From: Chryseobacterium gleum
GTDB lineage: Bacteria > Bacteroidota > Bacteroidia > Flavobacteriales_F > PHOS-HE28
Direction: 5' to 3'
NCBI GenBank assembly: GCA_945872795.1
Contig: CAMCAZ010000004.1
Coordinates: 1 to 64,000, forward strand
Length of the DNA: 64,000 nt
Below are positions 1-8,283 of this stretch, one piece after another (position 1 is the first letter of the stretch; each line of letters starts with the position of its first letter). A program made the translations under genes and the position numbers. The notes beneath the pieces are model-generated. The model was not told where the DNA came from, did not search any database, and worked only from the letters and a program-made list of their open reading frames with translations.

Positions 1-1206
1 AACAACAGCGGCGGCTCATCCAGCGGACGGGCCAATGCACGCCAGGCCTACCAGGAGTATGTGCCGCACTATCCCTTGGCGGCGGGTACGGGCAACGTGC
101 CCATCCACCAGTCGTTCACGGTGGGCAGGGTCCATTTCATCCTGTCCGACCTGCGCTCGGAGCGTGCGGGCAGCAGCATGATGGGTGCCACGCAAAAGGC
201 CTGGTTCAAGAACCAATGCCTCTTCGCCCGTGATAATGGCCTGATGATCGCCTGGGTGAGCGGCGTTTCCTTCGGTGGGAACCAGTCGGACAATTGGGGC
301 GGTTTCACGGCAGAGCGCACGGAACTGTCGAACTTCTTCCGCGACAACAACATCCGGAACATGTTCATCCTGAGCGGCGATGCCCACATGCTGGCGATCG
401 ACAATGGATCGAACCACGATTTCTCCACGGGCAGCAATAATCCCAATGATTATCCGGTGTTCCAAGCGGCCGCCGTGAACAACAGCGGATCCACCAAGGG
501 CGGCACCTACAGCCAGGGAGGCACCTTCCCCAATCCGAATTCCTCCACCGGACAATATGGTATGGTGCAGGTAACGGATAACGGTGGCCCGGGCATCACC
601 ATCGCCTTCACCGGTTATCGTACGGTGGGCAACTCCACCAGCGAAAGTGTGCTGACCTCGTACACCTTCACCCGCGACCTGGCGGCACCAGCAGGCATGG
701 CCATGCAGCCGGACCTGGTGCTGCGCCCCGCTGCCCAAGGGGAGCATGTGCTGCTGGCCTGGGAGGGGACCACTGCGGGTGGTGCCCGCCTGATGCGCGT
801 GGAGAACGGTGCGCGTACGCCGGTATCCAACCTTTCCACGTCGAGCGGATCATTCACGGATACCACGCCGGCCAACGGATGGAACCACTACGAAGTGGTG
901 GACGGCCAGGGAAAGGTGCTGGCCACGAACAGCATTTTCATCCAAGGCAAGGCACAACTGGAACTGTTCCCGAACCCGGCCACTACCTTGGTGAACCTGC
1001 ACGTGAAGGGCCTTGAGGCGGACGTGCAAGGGCGCTACATCGTCTACAACGAACGGATGAAGACCGCGCTGCAAGGTGGTCTGGCCCTGGTCAAGGGTGA
1101 TGACCTGCACACCGTGGATGTCTCCACGCTGGAAGCCGGTCTGTACTTCGTGCATGTGGTGGTGAACGGCGTGGAGATGACCCGCACCCTGGTGGTGGCG
1201 CGTTGA
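1..1206 (+). CDS. PhoD-like alkaline phosphatase, T9SS-secreted (5' partial)
   Basis: The frame is open from base 1, so the start and N-terminal half lie outside the window; 401 residues are visible. The visible part has a PhoD-family C-terminal catalytic half, including the stretch around FILSGDAHML whose Asp and His are typical metal ligands. The C-terminus is a type A T9SS sorting domain (ELFPNPATTLVNL near 4/5 of the visible length, then GLYFVHVVVNG and a final basic residue). It should be exported by Sec, moved across the outer membrane by T9SS, and hydrolyse phosphate esters at the cell surface. A second PhoD-like gene follows on the same strand after a 233-base gap, suggesting paralogues. 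The exact substrate (mono- or diester) cannot be told. Confidence 0.85.
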   Translation, partial: NNSGGSSSGRANARQAYQEYVPHYPLAAGTGNVPIHQSFTVGRVHFILSDLRSERAGSSMMGATQKAWFKNQCLFARDNGLMIAWVSGVSFGGNQSDNWGGFTAERTELSNFFRDNNIRNMFILSGDAHMLAIDNGSNHDFSTGSNNPNDYPVFQAAAVNNSGSTKGGTYSQGGTFPNPNSSTGQYGMVQVTDNGGPGITIAFTGYRTVGNSTSESVLTSYTFTRDLAAPAGMAMQPDLVLRPAAQGEHVLLAWEGTTAGGARLMRVENGARTPVSNLSTSSGSFTDTTPANGWNHYEVVDGQGKVLATNSIFIQGKAQLELFPNPATTLVNLHVKGLEADVQGRYIVYNERMKTALQGGLALVKGDDLHTVDVSTLEAGLYFVHVVVNGVEMTRTLVVAR

Positions 1207-1439
1207 GCTGGCGTAGTCGGTAGGGCTGCCGGTTCGGGGCTGCGACGTCGCACCGTCCAAATGTCATCAAGGGTGGTGCGAGACCGAATGAGAGCAATGG
1301 GCTCACCACCTTGGAGCGGACCATGGTGAAGGGCGCGCTTGCACCGATACAATTCGTATGTGGTCCACGCTGAATTCATGTGGAGATGACCTTGGTGTAA
1401 TGCGCTTGGCGCACCTTGGGCCATCCAAACCCAGCGCCG

Positions 1440-3281
1440 ATGAAAGCCGCGGTCCTTCTATCCTTCGTTCTGCTCTCCCCGTTCTGCTTCGCGCAGGACC
1501 GATCGGCACCGGACCCGGCGCTGGCCCCCTTCTACCACGGGGTGGCCTCCGGTGACCCCACCTCACGCTCGGTGATCCTGTGGACCCGGGTGACGGACAG
1601 CACGCTGGTGGACATCCCGGTGGATTGGGTCATCGGCACGGACACCAGCTTGTTCAACGTGGTGGCCACCGGCTCGTCCATGGCCTTGGCGGCGCGGGAC
1701 CATACCCTGAAGGTGGACGTGGAGGGCCTGGAGCCGAACACCCATTACTACTACCGCTTCAGCGCGCTGGGGGTGCCCTCCTGCACCGGGCGCACCTGGA
1801 CGCTGCCCGAGGGCGATGCGGACAGTCTGCGGCTGGCGGTGTTCAGCTGCGCGAGCTACAATGCGGGCTATTTTAATGCCTACGAGATCGTGGCGCGCCG
1901 CAACGACGTGGACCTGGTGGTGCACCTGGGGGACTACATTTATGAGTACGGCAGCGATGAGTTCGGCAATGACCCCGATGTGGACAGGCCCTATGAACCG
2001 GAGACGGAGATCCTGGCCCTGCCGGAGTACCGCACCCGGCATTCGCAGTACAAGCTGGACGCGCAGTTGCAGTTGCTGCACCGCAACTACCCCTTCGTGT
2101 GCGTGTGGGATGATCATGAGTTCGCGAACAACGCCTGGACCGGCGGCGCGGAGAACCACCAGGCCGGCGAGGGGCCCTGGGAGGACCGCAAGGCCATGGC
2201 CTTCGAGGCCTACGATGAATGGATGCCCATCCGCCTGCCGGACACGATGACCGATACCACGCGGATCTACCGTTCGCTGCAACTGGGCGACCTGGCCGAG
2301 CTGATCATGCTGGACACGCGCATCCAAGGGCGCGACGAGCAGTTGAACATCGGTGATCCCCAACTGGCGGACACGGCGCGCACCCTGCTCGGTGCGGAGC
2401 AGCGCGAATGGCTCTTCGACCGGCTGGATTCCTCTTCGGCCCAATGGCACATCCTGGGCCAGCAGGTGATGGTGGCACCGCTGAACCTCTTCGGCGCACC
2501 GGTGAACACGGACCAGTGGGACGGCTACCCGGCGGAGCGCGATCGCCTGATGGAGCATGTGATGGAGGGCAACATCGGGAACATGGTGGTGCTCACCGGT
2601 GATATCCACTCCGCCTGGGGGAACGACATTCCGCTGGAGGGCTACAACCCCTTCACCGGGGCCAACTCCATGGGGGTGGAGTTCGTCACCAGCAGCGTCA
2701 CCTCACCGAGCCTGGACCTCGGTGCGCTTGAACCGCTGGTGCAGGTGCTTAACGGCCACGTGAAACACCTGAACATCGAGGAGCGGGGTTTCGCCATCGT
2801 GGACATCAACACGCAACGCACCCAATGCGACTGGTACACGCTGTCCAGCATCACCACCATCGACACCACCTACGCCTTCGATGCCGGCCGCAGCGTGAAC
2901 GCCGGAGAGCGGAACCTGGAGGTGGCCGCAGCACCGGCGGTGCGGCCCGCAGCGGACAAAGCGCCCATGGCGCCCAGCTGCCCGCCGATCGACATCAGCA
3001 CGGCCCTTGGTGCTGTGGCATCCCCGATGGTCATCCTGGGTGTGTACCCCAATCCGGTGCTTGATCGGGTGACGATCCACTACTACGCGAACGGGGAAGC
3101 GCTCCGCTTCACCTTGATCGACGCATCCGGCAGGACCGTTCACCGCATGGAGCAAGGTCGCTCACCCGCCGGCCTTGGCCTGGAAGTGCTGGACCTGACG
3201 GACCTGGAGGCCGGGACCTACCTGCTCTCGCTGGAAACAGGAACGGAACGGGTGACGTGGAGGGTGTTGAAGGCGAAGTGA
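1440..3281 (+). CDS. PhoD family alkaline phosphatase with T9SS tail
   Basis: This 613-residue protein has a signal peptide (MKAAVLLSFVLLSPFCFAQ), so I chose the ATG at 1440 over the TTG 24 bases upstream. The PhoD N-terminal domain starts near residue 31 (FYHGVASGDP). The metallophosphatase core shows HLGDYIYEYG, VWDDHEFANN and VLTGDIHSAWG, which carry the Asp/His/Asn ligands of the PhoD metal site. The last 80 or so residues form a T9SS sorting domain (LGVYPNPVLDRVTIHY ... AGTYLLSLETG). Expected role: extracellular phosphomonoesterase/diesterase releasing inorganic phosphate, using Fe and Ca as in characterised PhoD enzymes. It lies downstream of another PhoD-like gene and faces a purple-acid-phosphatase-like gene across a 353-base gap. 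Confidence 0.92.
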   Translation: MKAAVLLSFVLLSPFCFAQDRSAPDPALAPFYHGVASGDPTSRSVILWTRVTDSTLVDIPVDWVIGTDTSLFNVVATGSSMALAARDHTLKVDVEGLEPNTHYYYRFSALGVPSCTGRTWTLPEGDADSLRLAVFSCASYNAGYFNAYEIVARRNDVDLVVHLGDYIYEYGSDEFGNDPDVDRPYEPETEILALPEYRTRHSQYKLDAQLQLLHRNYPFVCVWDDHEFANNAWTGGAENHQAGEGPWEDRKAMAFEAYDEWMPIRLPDTMTDTTRIYRSLQLGDLAELIMLDTRIQGRDEQLNIGDPQLADTARTLLGAEQREWLFDRLDSSSAQWHILGQQVMVAPLNLFGAPVNTDQWDGYPAERDRLMEHVMEGNIGNMVVLTGDIHSAWGNDIPLEGYNPFTGANSMGVEFVTSSVTSPSLDLGALEPLVQVLNGHVKHLNIEERGFAIVDINTQRTQCDWYTLSSITTIDTTYAFDAGRSVNAGERNLEVAAAPAVRPAADKAPMAPSCPPIDISTALGAVASPMVILGVYPNPVLDRVTIHYYANGEALRFTLIDASGRTVHRMEQGRSPAGLGLEVLDLTDLEAGTYLLSLETGTERVTWRVLKAK

Positions 3282-3634
3282 GGGAGCCAGGCATGGATGG
3301 TGTGCAGCCGGGTTTCGTTCTCACCGCGTGCCTTGCGGTCGATCTTGCTTTACAGCTCGTGCAAAGCACCCAGCCTGAGGCTATCCTGATCGCCACGTGC
3401 GTGTTGCCGTGTGCAGCGCTCCCTGAGGAAAGGCGGCGGACAAGGGGCTTCGTTCAGTGCTGTACGAGGTTCGCCCTCGACCTTCTTTGCCGGAGGGACT
3501 TCAACCGCTTGGTTCCGTGGATGCGATGGGCGAATTAAACTCCTGAAGAGGCTTTTCGGAGACCTGCATGGGCTTGGTCGTGACCGCTGCAGTCGGCCAT
3601 ACCCGGATGGCCGGCTGTGATCCGGGTCGCGTGC
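3282..3634. other. Gene-free stretch between convergent phosphatase genes
   Basis: About 350 bases separate the stops of two convergent phosphatase genes. The open frames inside it read as low-complexity Arg/Ala/Pro-rich shadows and match nothing I recognise. The only structure I see is a 7-bp-stem hairpin near its right end (3594-3613). Confidence 0.5.
3594..3613. terminator. Possible shared hairpin terminator
   Basis: CGGCCAT at 3594-3600 pairs with ATGGCCG at 3607-3613 around a 6-base loop, just beyond the stop of the purple-acid-phosphatase-like gene and in the convergent gap. There is no T-tract on either side, so termination function is a guess. Confidence 0.25.
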
Positions 3635-5680
3635 TCAGCGTTTCACCACCGTGCTGGTCCACTGCTGGCCCGTGCTGCTGCGCACCAGGAGCAGGTAGCT
3701 GCCGCTGCCGAGCACGCTGAGGTCCAGCGTGCAACGATCGGCGTTGAGGCTGTGGACCAAGGCGGCCTTTCCGCTGGCATCCACCAGGCGCAGTTCGGCG
3801 CCACCTTGCAGGGCATCGAGCTCCACGTTCAACACATCATCGGTAGGGCTGGGGTAGACCCGCAGGCCCCGGCTGCTGCGTGAGGCGATGCCGGTGGTGA
3901 TGTAGAGGTACTCAGCGGAGAGTGTGCTGCATGCGCCGTTGATCAGCTCCACGGTGTACACCCCGAGGTCCAGTGGAACGTAGGTGCTTTCGGTCGCACC
4001 GGCTATGGCCTCGCCGTCCAGGTACCACTGGTAGGTGAATCCCTCCTGAACGCTCAGGCCACCGTCGACCTCCACGATGACCGGGGTCGGCAGTTCCTCC
4101 ACGGTGATGGTGAAGGTGCTGTTGTCCACCTGGCCGGTGAGCGCATCCGTGGCGTAGAGCGTGTAGGTGGTGGTCTCTTCGGGAAACAGCACGGCGCTCG
4201 TGTCGGCCAGGTTGCCGGGCTCCCAGCGGTAGCTCACCGCGTCGCTGCCACCGCTATGCGCAGCGCTGAGCAGGATGGAGTCGCCGACGCAGAGGGCCCC
4301 ATCCACCTGGGGGACCAGCTCCATGTTGGTCTTCAGGATGGTGAAGTGATCGCCGATGCCGCCATCGCTGTTCAGGAAGCGGCCGTCGAGGCGGTTCTTG
4401 TAGATGTCCATGATGTACGAGCCGTAGACACCCTCGCCGTTGATGTTGCTGACCATCGCGGGGTGGTCCATGCTGCCGTCCGTATTGCCGCTTCCGCTGT
4501 TGCCGCAGACCACGTAGACCGTGCCGTCCGGCGTGGTGGGCAGGACGTCCTTGAGGTAGGGTTCCCCCGCGGCCAGGTCGCCACCGTTGCCGTCCATCAG
4601 CATGGTCCCGGGGTCGAAGGAACCCGAGTTGCCATAGTGACCGTGGATCAGGTGGCTGCGCTCATACACGTGGCTGTGACCGCATACCACCAGGTCGATG
4701 TCGAATTCCTCCAAGAGGGGAACCACGCGCTCGCGCATCGCCTTGATGACCAGTTCCAAGAGGCCATCACTGTCGTGCGAACCCTTGCTGTACGGCGGCT
4801 GGTGGAAGTAGGCCACCGTCCACAACTTGTCATTCTGCGCGAGGTCCTCTTCGATCCAGGCCTTCATCCGGTCGATGCCGTCGGAGGTGTTGAGGAAGTC
4901 GTACACCTCGGAATTCAACGACAGGAAGTGGGTGTTCCCATGGTCGAAGGAGTAGAACACCTCCAGTTGCGAAGGGACCCCACCAGCCTCTGCCTGCTCC
5001 GGCACATCCACGATGTCGAAATAGGGCCCCTCGTGGTCCTCCAGGTCGATGTTCGAGTAAGGGATGCCGAAGAAGGTGCTCTCCCGCCATACCTCATTGT
5101 AGTCGTGGTTACCGGGGGTGGGGTAGAAGGGCAGCCAATTGAACACATCGCTGAAGCCGCTGAGGCCGAAGACCTTGCTCTGGTATTCGCTGTCCGTGCC
5201 ATCGTCGTAGGCATTGTCGCCCAACCAGATCCACACGTCGGTGTCCGCCGCACCGGGGTATGCCATGTAGGATTGTTTCACCGCGATCTGCTCCGCGTTG
5301 CCCTTGCCGAAATCGCCGATGGCCCATACGCGGATCGGCTGCTCGGTACCCGGCAGGGGGTGTGTGCGGAAGCGGTACTGTTCCGATGGCGTGGTGATCA
5401 GGCTGTCCTCAAAGCCCACCGCGTAGTAGTAGGTGGTGTAGGGTGCAAGGCCCGTGAGCATCACGCTGTGGTCCTGCACGGTGTTCCCCCCCACGATGCT
5501 CTGGTCCAGACTGTCCGGGTGAGCGCCGTACCAGAGGGTGGTTCCGATGCTCACATCCGTACGCCACATCACGATGATGCTGTTGTCCGTGGGCGTTTGC
5601 AGGTAGGGGCCGCGGACCACGGACTGTGCGGGCAGTAGGGTGGAGCAGAGCAGGGTGGTGCAGAGCGTGATGAGGCGCAT
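3635..5680 (-). CDS. Purple-acid-phosphatase-like metallophosphoesterase with T9SS tail
   Basis: This is a 681-residue secreted protein. After a signal peptide (MRLITLCTTLLCSTLLPAQ) comes a fibronectin-III-like N-domain typical of purple acid phosphatases (RGPYLQTPTDNSIIVMW). The catalytic domain follows, with GDFGKGNAEQ, GDNAYDDG, PGNHDYNE, a HQPPY stretch and CGHSHVYERS; these contain the Asp, Asn and His ligands of the dinuclear metal site. An Ig-like region lies at about 480-590 and a T9SS sorting domain ends the protein (RVYPSPTDDVLNVEL). It should release phosphate from organic esters outside the cell. It is the third secreted phosphatase in the first 6 kb. No promoter box of the TAnnTTTG type was evident just upstream. 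Confidence 0.9.
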   Translation of the reverse strand: MRLITLCTTLLCSTLLPAQSVVRGPYLQTPTDNSIIVMWRTDVSIGTTLWYGAHPDSLDQSIVGGNTVQDHSVMLTGLAPYTTYYYAVGFEDSLITTPSEQYRFRTHPLPGTEQPIRVWAIGDFGKGNAEQIAVKQSYMAYPGAADTDVWIWLGDNAYDDGTDSEYQSKVFGLSGFSDVFNWLPFYPTPGNHDYNEVWRESTFFGIPYSNIDLEDHEGPYFDIVDVPEQAEAGGVPSQLEVFYSFDHGNTHFLSLNSEVYDFLNTSDGIDRMKAWIEEDLAQNDKLWTVAYFHQPPYSKGSHDSDGLLELVIKAMRERVVPLLEEFDIDLVVCGHSHVYERSHLIHGHYGNSGSFDPGTMLMDGNGGDLAAGEPYLKDVLPTTPDGTVYVVCGNSGSGNTDGSMDHPAMVSNINGEGVYGSYIMDIYKNRLDGRFLNSDGGIGDHFTILKTNMELVPQVDGALCVGDSILLSAAHSGGSDAVSYRWEPGNLADTSAVLFPEETTTYTLYATDALTGQVDNSTFTITVEELPTPVIVEVDGGLSVQEGFTYQWYLDGEAIAGATESTYVPLDLGVYTVELINGACSTLSAEYLYITTGIASRSSRGLRVYPSPTDDVLNVELDALQGGAELRLVDASGKAALVHSLNADRCTLDLSVLGSGSYLLLVRSSTGQQWTSTVVKR

Positions 5681-5922
5681 GGCTGGCGATTGTCAGGAGG
5701 CAAAATGAGATCATCATCCTTGGGCGATCATGACGCCAGTATGAAAAGATCGGTCATCGGGTCTGGACACTCATGTCCGGACCTGGCGATGCATGGTCGA
5801 CCAAGGGGCGAACGGTCCATCACTCCACGACAAGAGTTCGCTCAGGCACAATATGCAGTAAACCTCATGCTGGCAATTTTGAGCGAGTCGAACAACCGGC
5901 CCCTCCAACCCCATTCATTACC

Positions 5923-6252
5923 ATGAGCACCGCAACGACCACCATGACCACCCAGGAGGTGGCCGACCGCCTGGTATCCCTTTTCCGCGAAGGCAAATTC
6001 GTGGACGCCATCGAAGAGCTCTATGCACCCCACGTGGTGAGCATCGAACCCGAAGGCGGTCCTGGACCTTCGCGTGTTGAAGGTTTTGACCATGTGATCA
6101 ACAAGAGCATCGAGTTCGGGAAGAGCCTGGAGAAGGTGCACAGCATGGCGATCAGCGAGGCTCTTGGACCGGTGCAAGGGAGGAATACCGTGTGCCCGTC
6201 CCCGGGTTCACAGTCACGCTGTTCCCGAACCCGAACCGTGCTGATGTGCTGA
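5923..6252 (+). pseudogene. SnoaL-like (NTF2-fold) protein, truncated and out of frame
   Basis: From the ATG at 5923 the first 75 or so residues resemble the small SnoaL-like proteins of Bacteroidota (VADRLVSLFREGKFVDAIEELY, then a VSIEPEGGPGP loop and FDHVINKSIEFGKSLEKVHS). That family normally runs to about 120-130 residues with a second half of beta strands. Here similarity stops near base 6155 and the frame ends in unrelated residues at 6252. The next recognisable coding sequence, in another frame, is the tail of an unrelated T9SS protein. I therefore treat this as a 3'-truncated gene, by genomic deletion or by misassembly. Function of the intact family is unknown in most cases. Confidence 0.6.
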
Positions 6253-6470
6253 ACTTCAGCCTCAGCACCATCGAAGACGGTGTGAACACCGTGAGCGTTG
6301 ACATCTTCGATCTGTTCGGCAAGCGCGTCAGCGCCCGCACGATCGCTGTGAACGATGGCATGATCAACACCGTGCTTGACCTCAACGGCGAGTTCGCTGC
6401 AGGCATGTACCTGGTGAACATCACCGCCGGTGAGACCGTCTACACCGAGCGTCTGGTGATCCAGCCATAA
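6192..6470 (+). pseudogene. Orphan T9SS C-terminal sorting domain (gene remnant)
   Basis: This frame encodes a complete type A T9SS sorting domain: TVTLFPNPNRADVLNFS, VSVDIFDLFGKRV, AAGMYLVNITAG, and the end YTERLVIQP. Such domains sit at the C-terminus of large secreted proteins. The first in-frame start-type codon is a GTG at 6192, the frame stays open somewhat further upstream, and no signal peptide precedes it. It overlaps the end of the truncated SnoaL-like frame, so it looks like the 3' end of a lost gene. A good intrinsic terminator follows at 6493. Alternatively the two pieces were joined wrongly in assembly. Confidence 0.7.
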
Positions 6471-6492
6471 GGGAAGAACTGAACCAAAAGGG

Positions 6493-6524
6493 AACGCCCC
6501 GGGCTGAAAGGTCCGGGGCGTTTT
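6493..6524 (+). terminator. Intrinsic terminator
   Basis: AACGCCCCGG (6493-6502) and CCGGGGCGTT (6513-6522) form a perfect 10-bp stem with a 10-base loop, running into a short TTTT. It lies 23 bases after the stop of the T9SS remnant. Confidence 0.85.
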
Positions 6525-6627
6525 GCGTGCATGAGCAGGGGTGCATGGTCACCGTCTGCTCTTCTTCATCCACCATTGCAGATCCAGTAGGGACCAACTG
6601 TGGTCGGGGATGCCTGAGCCCGCTCCC

Positions 6628-7707
6628 TCACCGCCCCCTTTCGGCCATCTCCGCCGCCCGTTCCGCATAGAACCCTCCGCCTGCGGCGATGCTGGCGAAG
6701 GCCTCCTGTGCGGCCTGGCGCTCGCCGGCGCGCTGAAGCGTGAGAGCGTGGTACCAGGTGGCCTCCTCATCGAAGGCGTCCACGGGGTGTGTGGCGACGC
6801 GGTGCAGGAAGCTGCGGGCACGATCATAGAGGCCCAGGTTGTAGGCGCAGAGCCCGGCGTAGAACAGGGCGTTCACATCATCGGGGTACTGGGTGAGGAG
6901 GAAGCGCAGCTCGGCAAGGGCCTCCTTGTGGTGGGCGCGGGCGAAGTGGGCCATGGCCTCATCCAGGTAGGCGGTATAGAGCATGTGCTGCTCGGAGCCC
7001 TGGGCCTGTCGCTGCTGGTCGTGATCGGCGAAGCGCGCGTCCACGCCACCGGGCTCCACCTCAAGCAGGGGTTCCCGGGCATAGAGGGCGCGGGGGTGCA
7101 CCACCTTGAGGTCGTGCAGGTAGAGCAGCTGGTGCACGGCACGCGCGGCACGCGCCGGCGCAGGGGTGCTGGTGGGGGCGATGAGCTGGGCGGTATCCGG
7201 CCGGCGGTCGGCGAGGGGTTGCACGTCCGTGCTGCGGTCCACGGGTGCGGCGTGGCGCTCGTCGCTGCGGTGCCCGATCTGTTCGGTGGCCGGTAGTTCA
7301 CGCGCTTGGCTGATCTCCGCGATGGCCAGTGGTCCTTCCTCGATGATCTCGGTGGGTGCCGCGTCCGGCTGGGCCACGCTGGTGGGAGTGGTGGGTGCGT
7401 TGTTCGGCCGGGGTACAGCGCTGGGCCAGAGGGCGATGGCGAGCGCGGCAAGCAGCACCGAGCCACCGACCCAGAGCGAGGCCCGGCCACCAGCGCCGGG
7501 GCGTTGGCGCTGCAGGGCGCTCCAGCCCGTAGTGGCCTGGGGGTGCTGCAGTCCCTCCAGGGCATCGCGCAGCAAGGGGTCGCTCTCCAAGGCGCGCTCC
7601 ACGGCGTTGTGCTCGGCGGGCGGCAGGCGTCCTTCGGCATAGGCCTGCAACTGGGCGGGCGTCGGCCGGGCTGGGGCAAAGGGGCTATCGGGGAAAGGGG
7701 TGGCCAT
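6628..7707 (-). CDS. Anti-sigma-factor-like membrane protein with TPR region
   Basis: This is a 359-residue protein. The N-terminal 60 residues (QAYAEGRLPPAEHNAVERAL ... DPLLRDALEGL) resemble the cytosolic sigma-binding segment of Bacteroidota anti-sigma factors. One transmembrane helix follows at about 77-95 (LWVGGSVLLAALAIALW), then a Pro/Thr-rich linker. The C-terminal 150 residues contain TPR-like helices (AMAHFARAHHKEALAELRFLL, DVNALFYAGLCAYNLGLYDRA) that would sit in the periplasm. The gene begins 3 bases after the ECF sigma gene and is surely co-transcribed, so it probably holds that sigma factor at the membrane. No zinc-binding HxxxCxxC motif is visible. A signal for the TPR part is not known. 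Confidence 0.7.
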   Translation of the reverse strand: MATPFPDSPFAPARPTPAQLQAYAEGRLPPAEHNAVERALESDPLLRDALEGLQHPQATTGWSALQRQRPGAGGRASLWVGGSVLLAALAIALWPSAVPRPNNAPTTPTSVAQPDAAPTEIIEEGPLAIAEISQARELPATEQIGHRSDERHAAPVDRSTDVQPLADRRPDTAQLIAPTSTPAPARAARAVHQLLYLHDLKVVHPRALYAREPLLEVEPGGVDARFADHDQQRQAQGSEQHMLYTAYLDEAMAHFARAHHKEALAELRFLLTQYPDDVNALFYAGLCAYNLGLYDRARSFLHRVATHPVDAFDEEATWYHALTLQRAGERQAAQEAFASIAAGGGFYAERAAEMAERGR

Positions 7708-7710
7708 GGT

Positions 7711-8271
7711 TCAGGCAGTATTACGCAAGCGTTCCAGGTGGAGCTTCAGGTTGCGCCGCCCGTTCTGCAGGTGGCTGCGCACCTGTTCCACGGAAAGGCC
7801 GGTGCGTTCCGCGCATTGGTGGTAGCTGTAGTGTTCCAGGTAGAACAGGCGTATGCAGCTGCGCTGGGCCTCGTTGAGCAGTTGCAGGGCCTGTTCCAAT
7901 TGTTGCAGGCTGCTCTCCAGCAGCACGGCCTCGCCGGCATCGTCCTCCACACTGAGATGCTCGCTGAGCGGGCTGTGGTGCCCCTTGTCGCTGCGCAGGG
8001 CCATGAGGCAGCGGTTGCGCATCACCGTGTGCACCCAGGGGCGGAAGCGCTGCACGGGCTGTTTGGCCAGCAGTCCGGGCAGTGCGGTGAAGAGCTCCAC
8101 CACCAGGTCCTTGCTGCGTTCGCTGTCCCTGAGGTACTTGAGGCCCACGCCATAGAGCAGTTGCGCATAACGGTCCCAGAGGTCCCCCAATGCGGAACGG
8201 TGACCGCTGCACAGGGCGGTCACCAATTCCTCATCGCTTGCGGCGACGCTTTGTTTCCGGCGCAGGAACAC
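7711..8271 (-). CDS. RNA polymerase sigma factor, ECF (sigma-70) family
   Basis: This 186-residue protein starts at GTG (8271). Region 2 is seen at DLWDRYAQLLYGVGLKYLRD ... FRPWVHTVMRNRC, and region 4 with its helix-turn-helix at RSCIRLFYLEHYSYHQCAERTGLSVEQVRSHLQNG. The length is usual for an ECF sigma. It directs core RNA polymerase to specific promoters and is probably controlled by the membrane protein encoded 3 bases downstream. A barrel-less plug protein is encoded 12 bases upstream in the same direction, hinting at control from the envelope. The target promoters cannot be read from this window. Confidence 0.9.
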   Translation of the reverse strand: MFLRRKQSVAASDEELVTALCSGHRSALGDLWDRYAQLLYGVGLKYLRDSERSKDLVVELFTALPGLLAKQPVQRFRPWVHTVMRNRCLMALRSDKGHHSPLSEHLSVEDDAGEAVLLESSLQQLEQALQLLNEAQRSCIRLFYLEHYSYHQCAERTGLSVEQVRSHLQNGRRNLKLHLERLRNTA

Positions 8272-8283
8272 CTGTGGTGGGGT

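Noticed and set aside
3257-3620. Two small plus-strand open frames in the gap after the second PhoD gene
   Set aside because: They overlap each other, lack any recognisable pattern or promoter, and start inside the phosphatase gene in one case.
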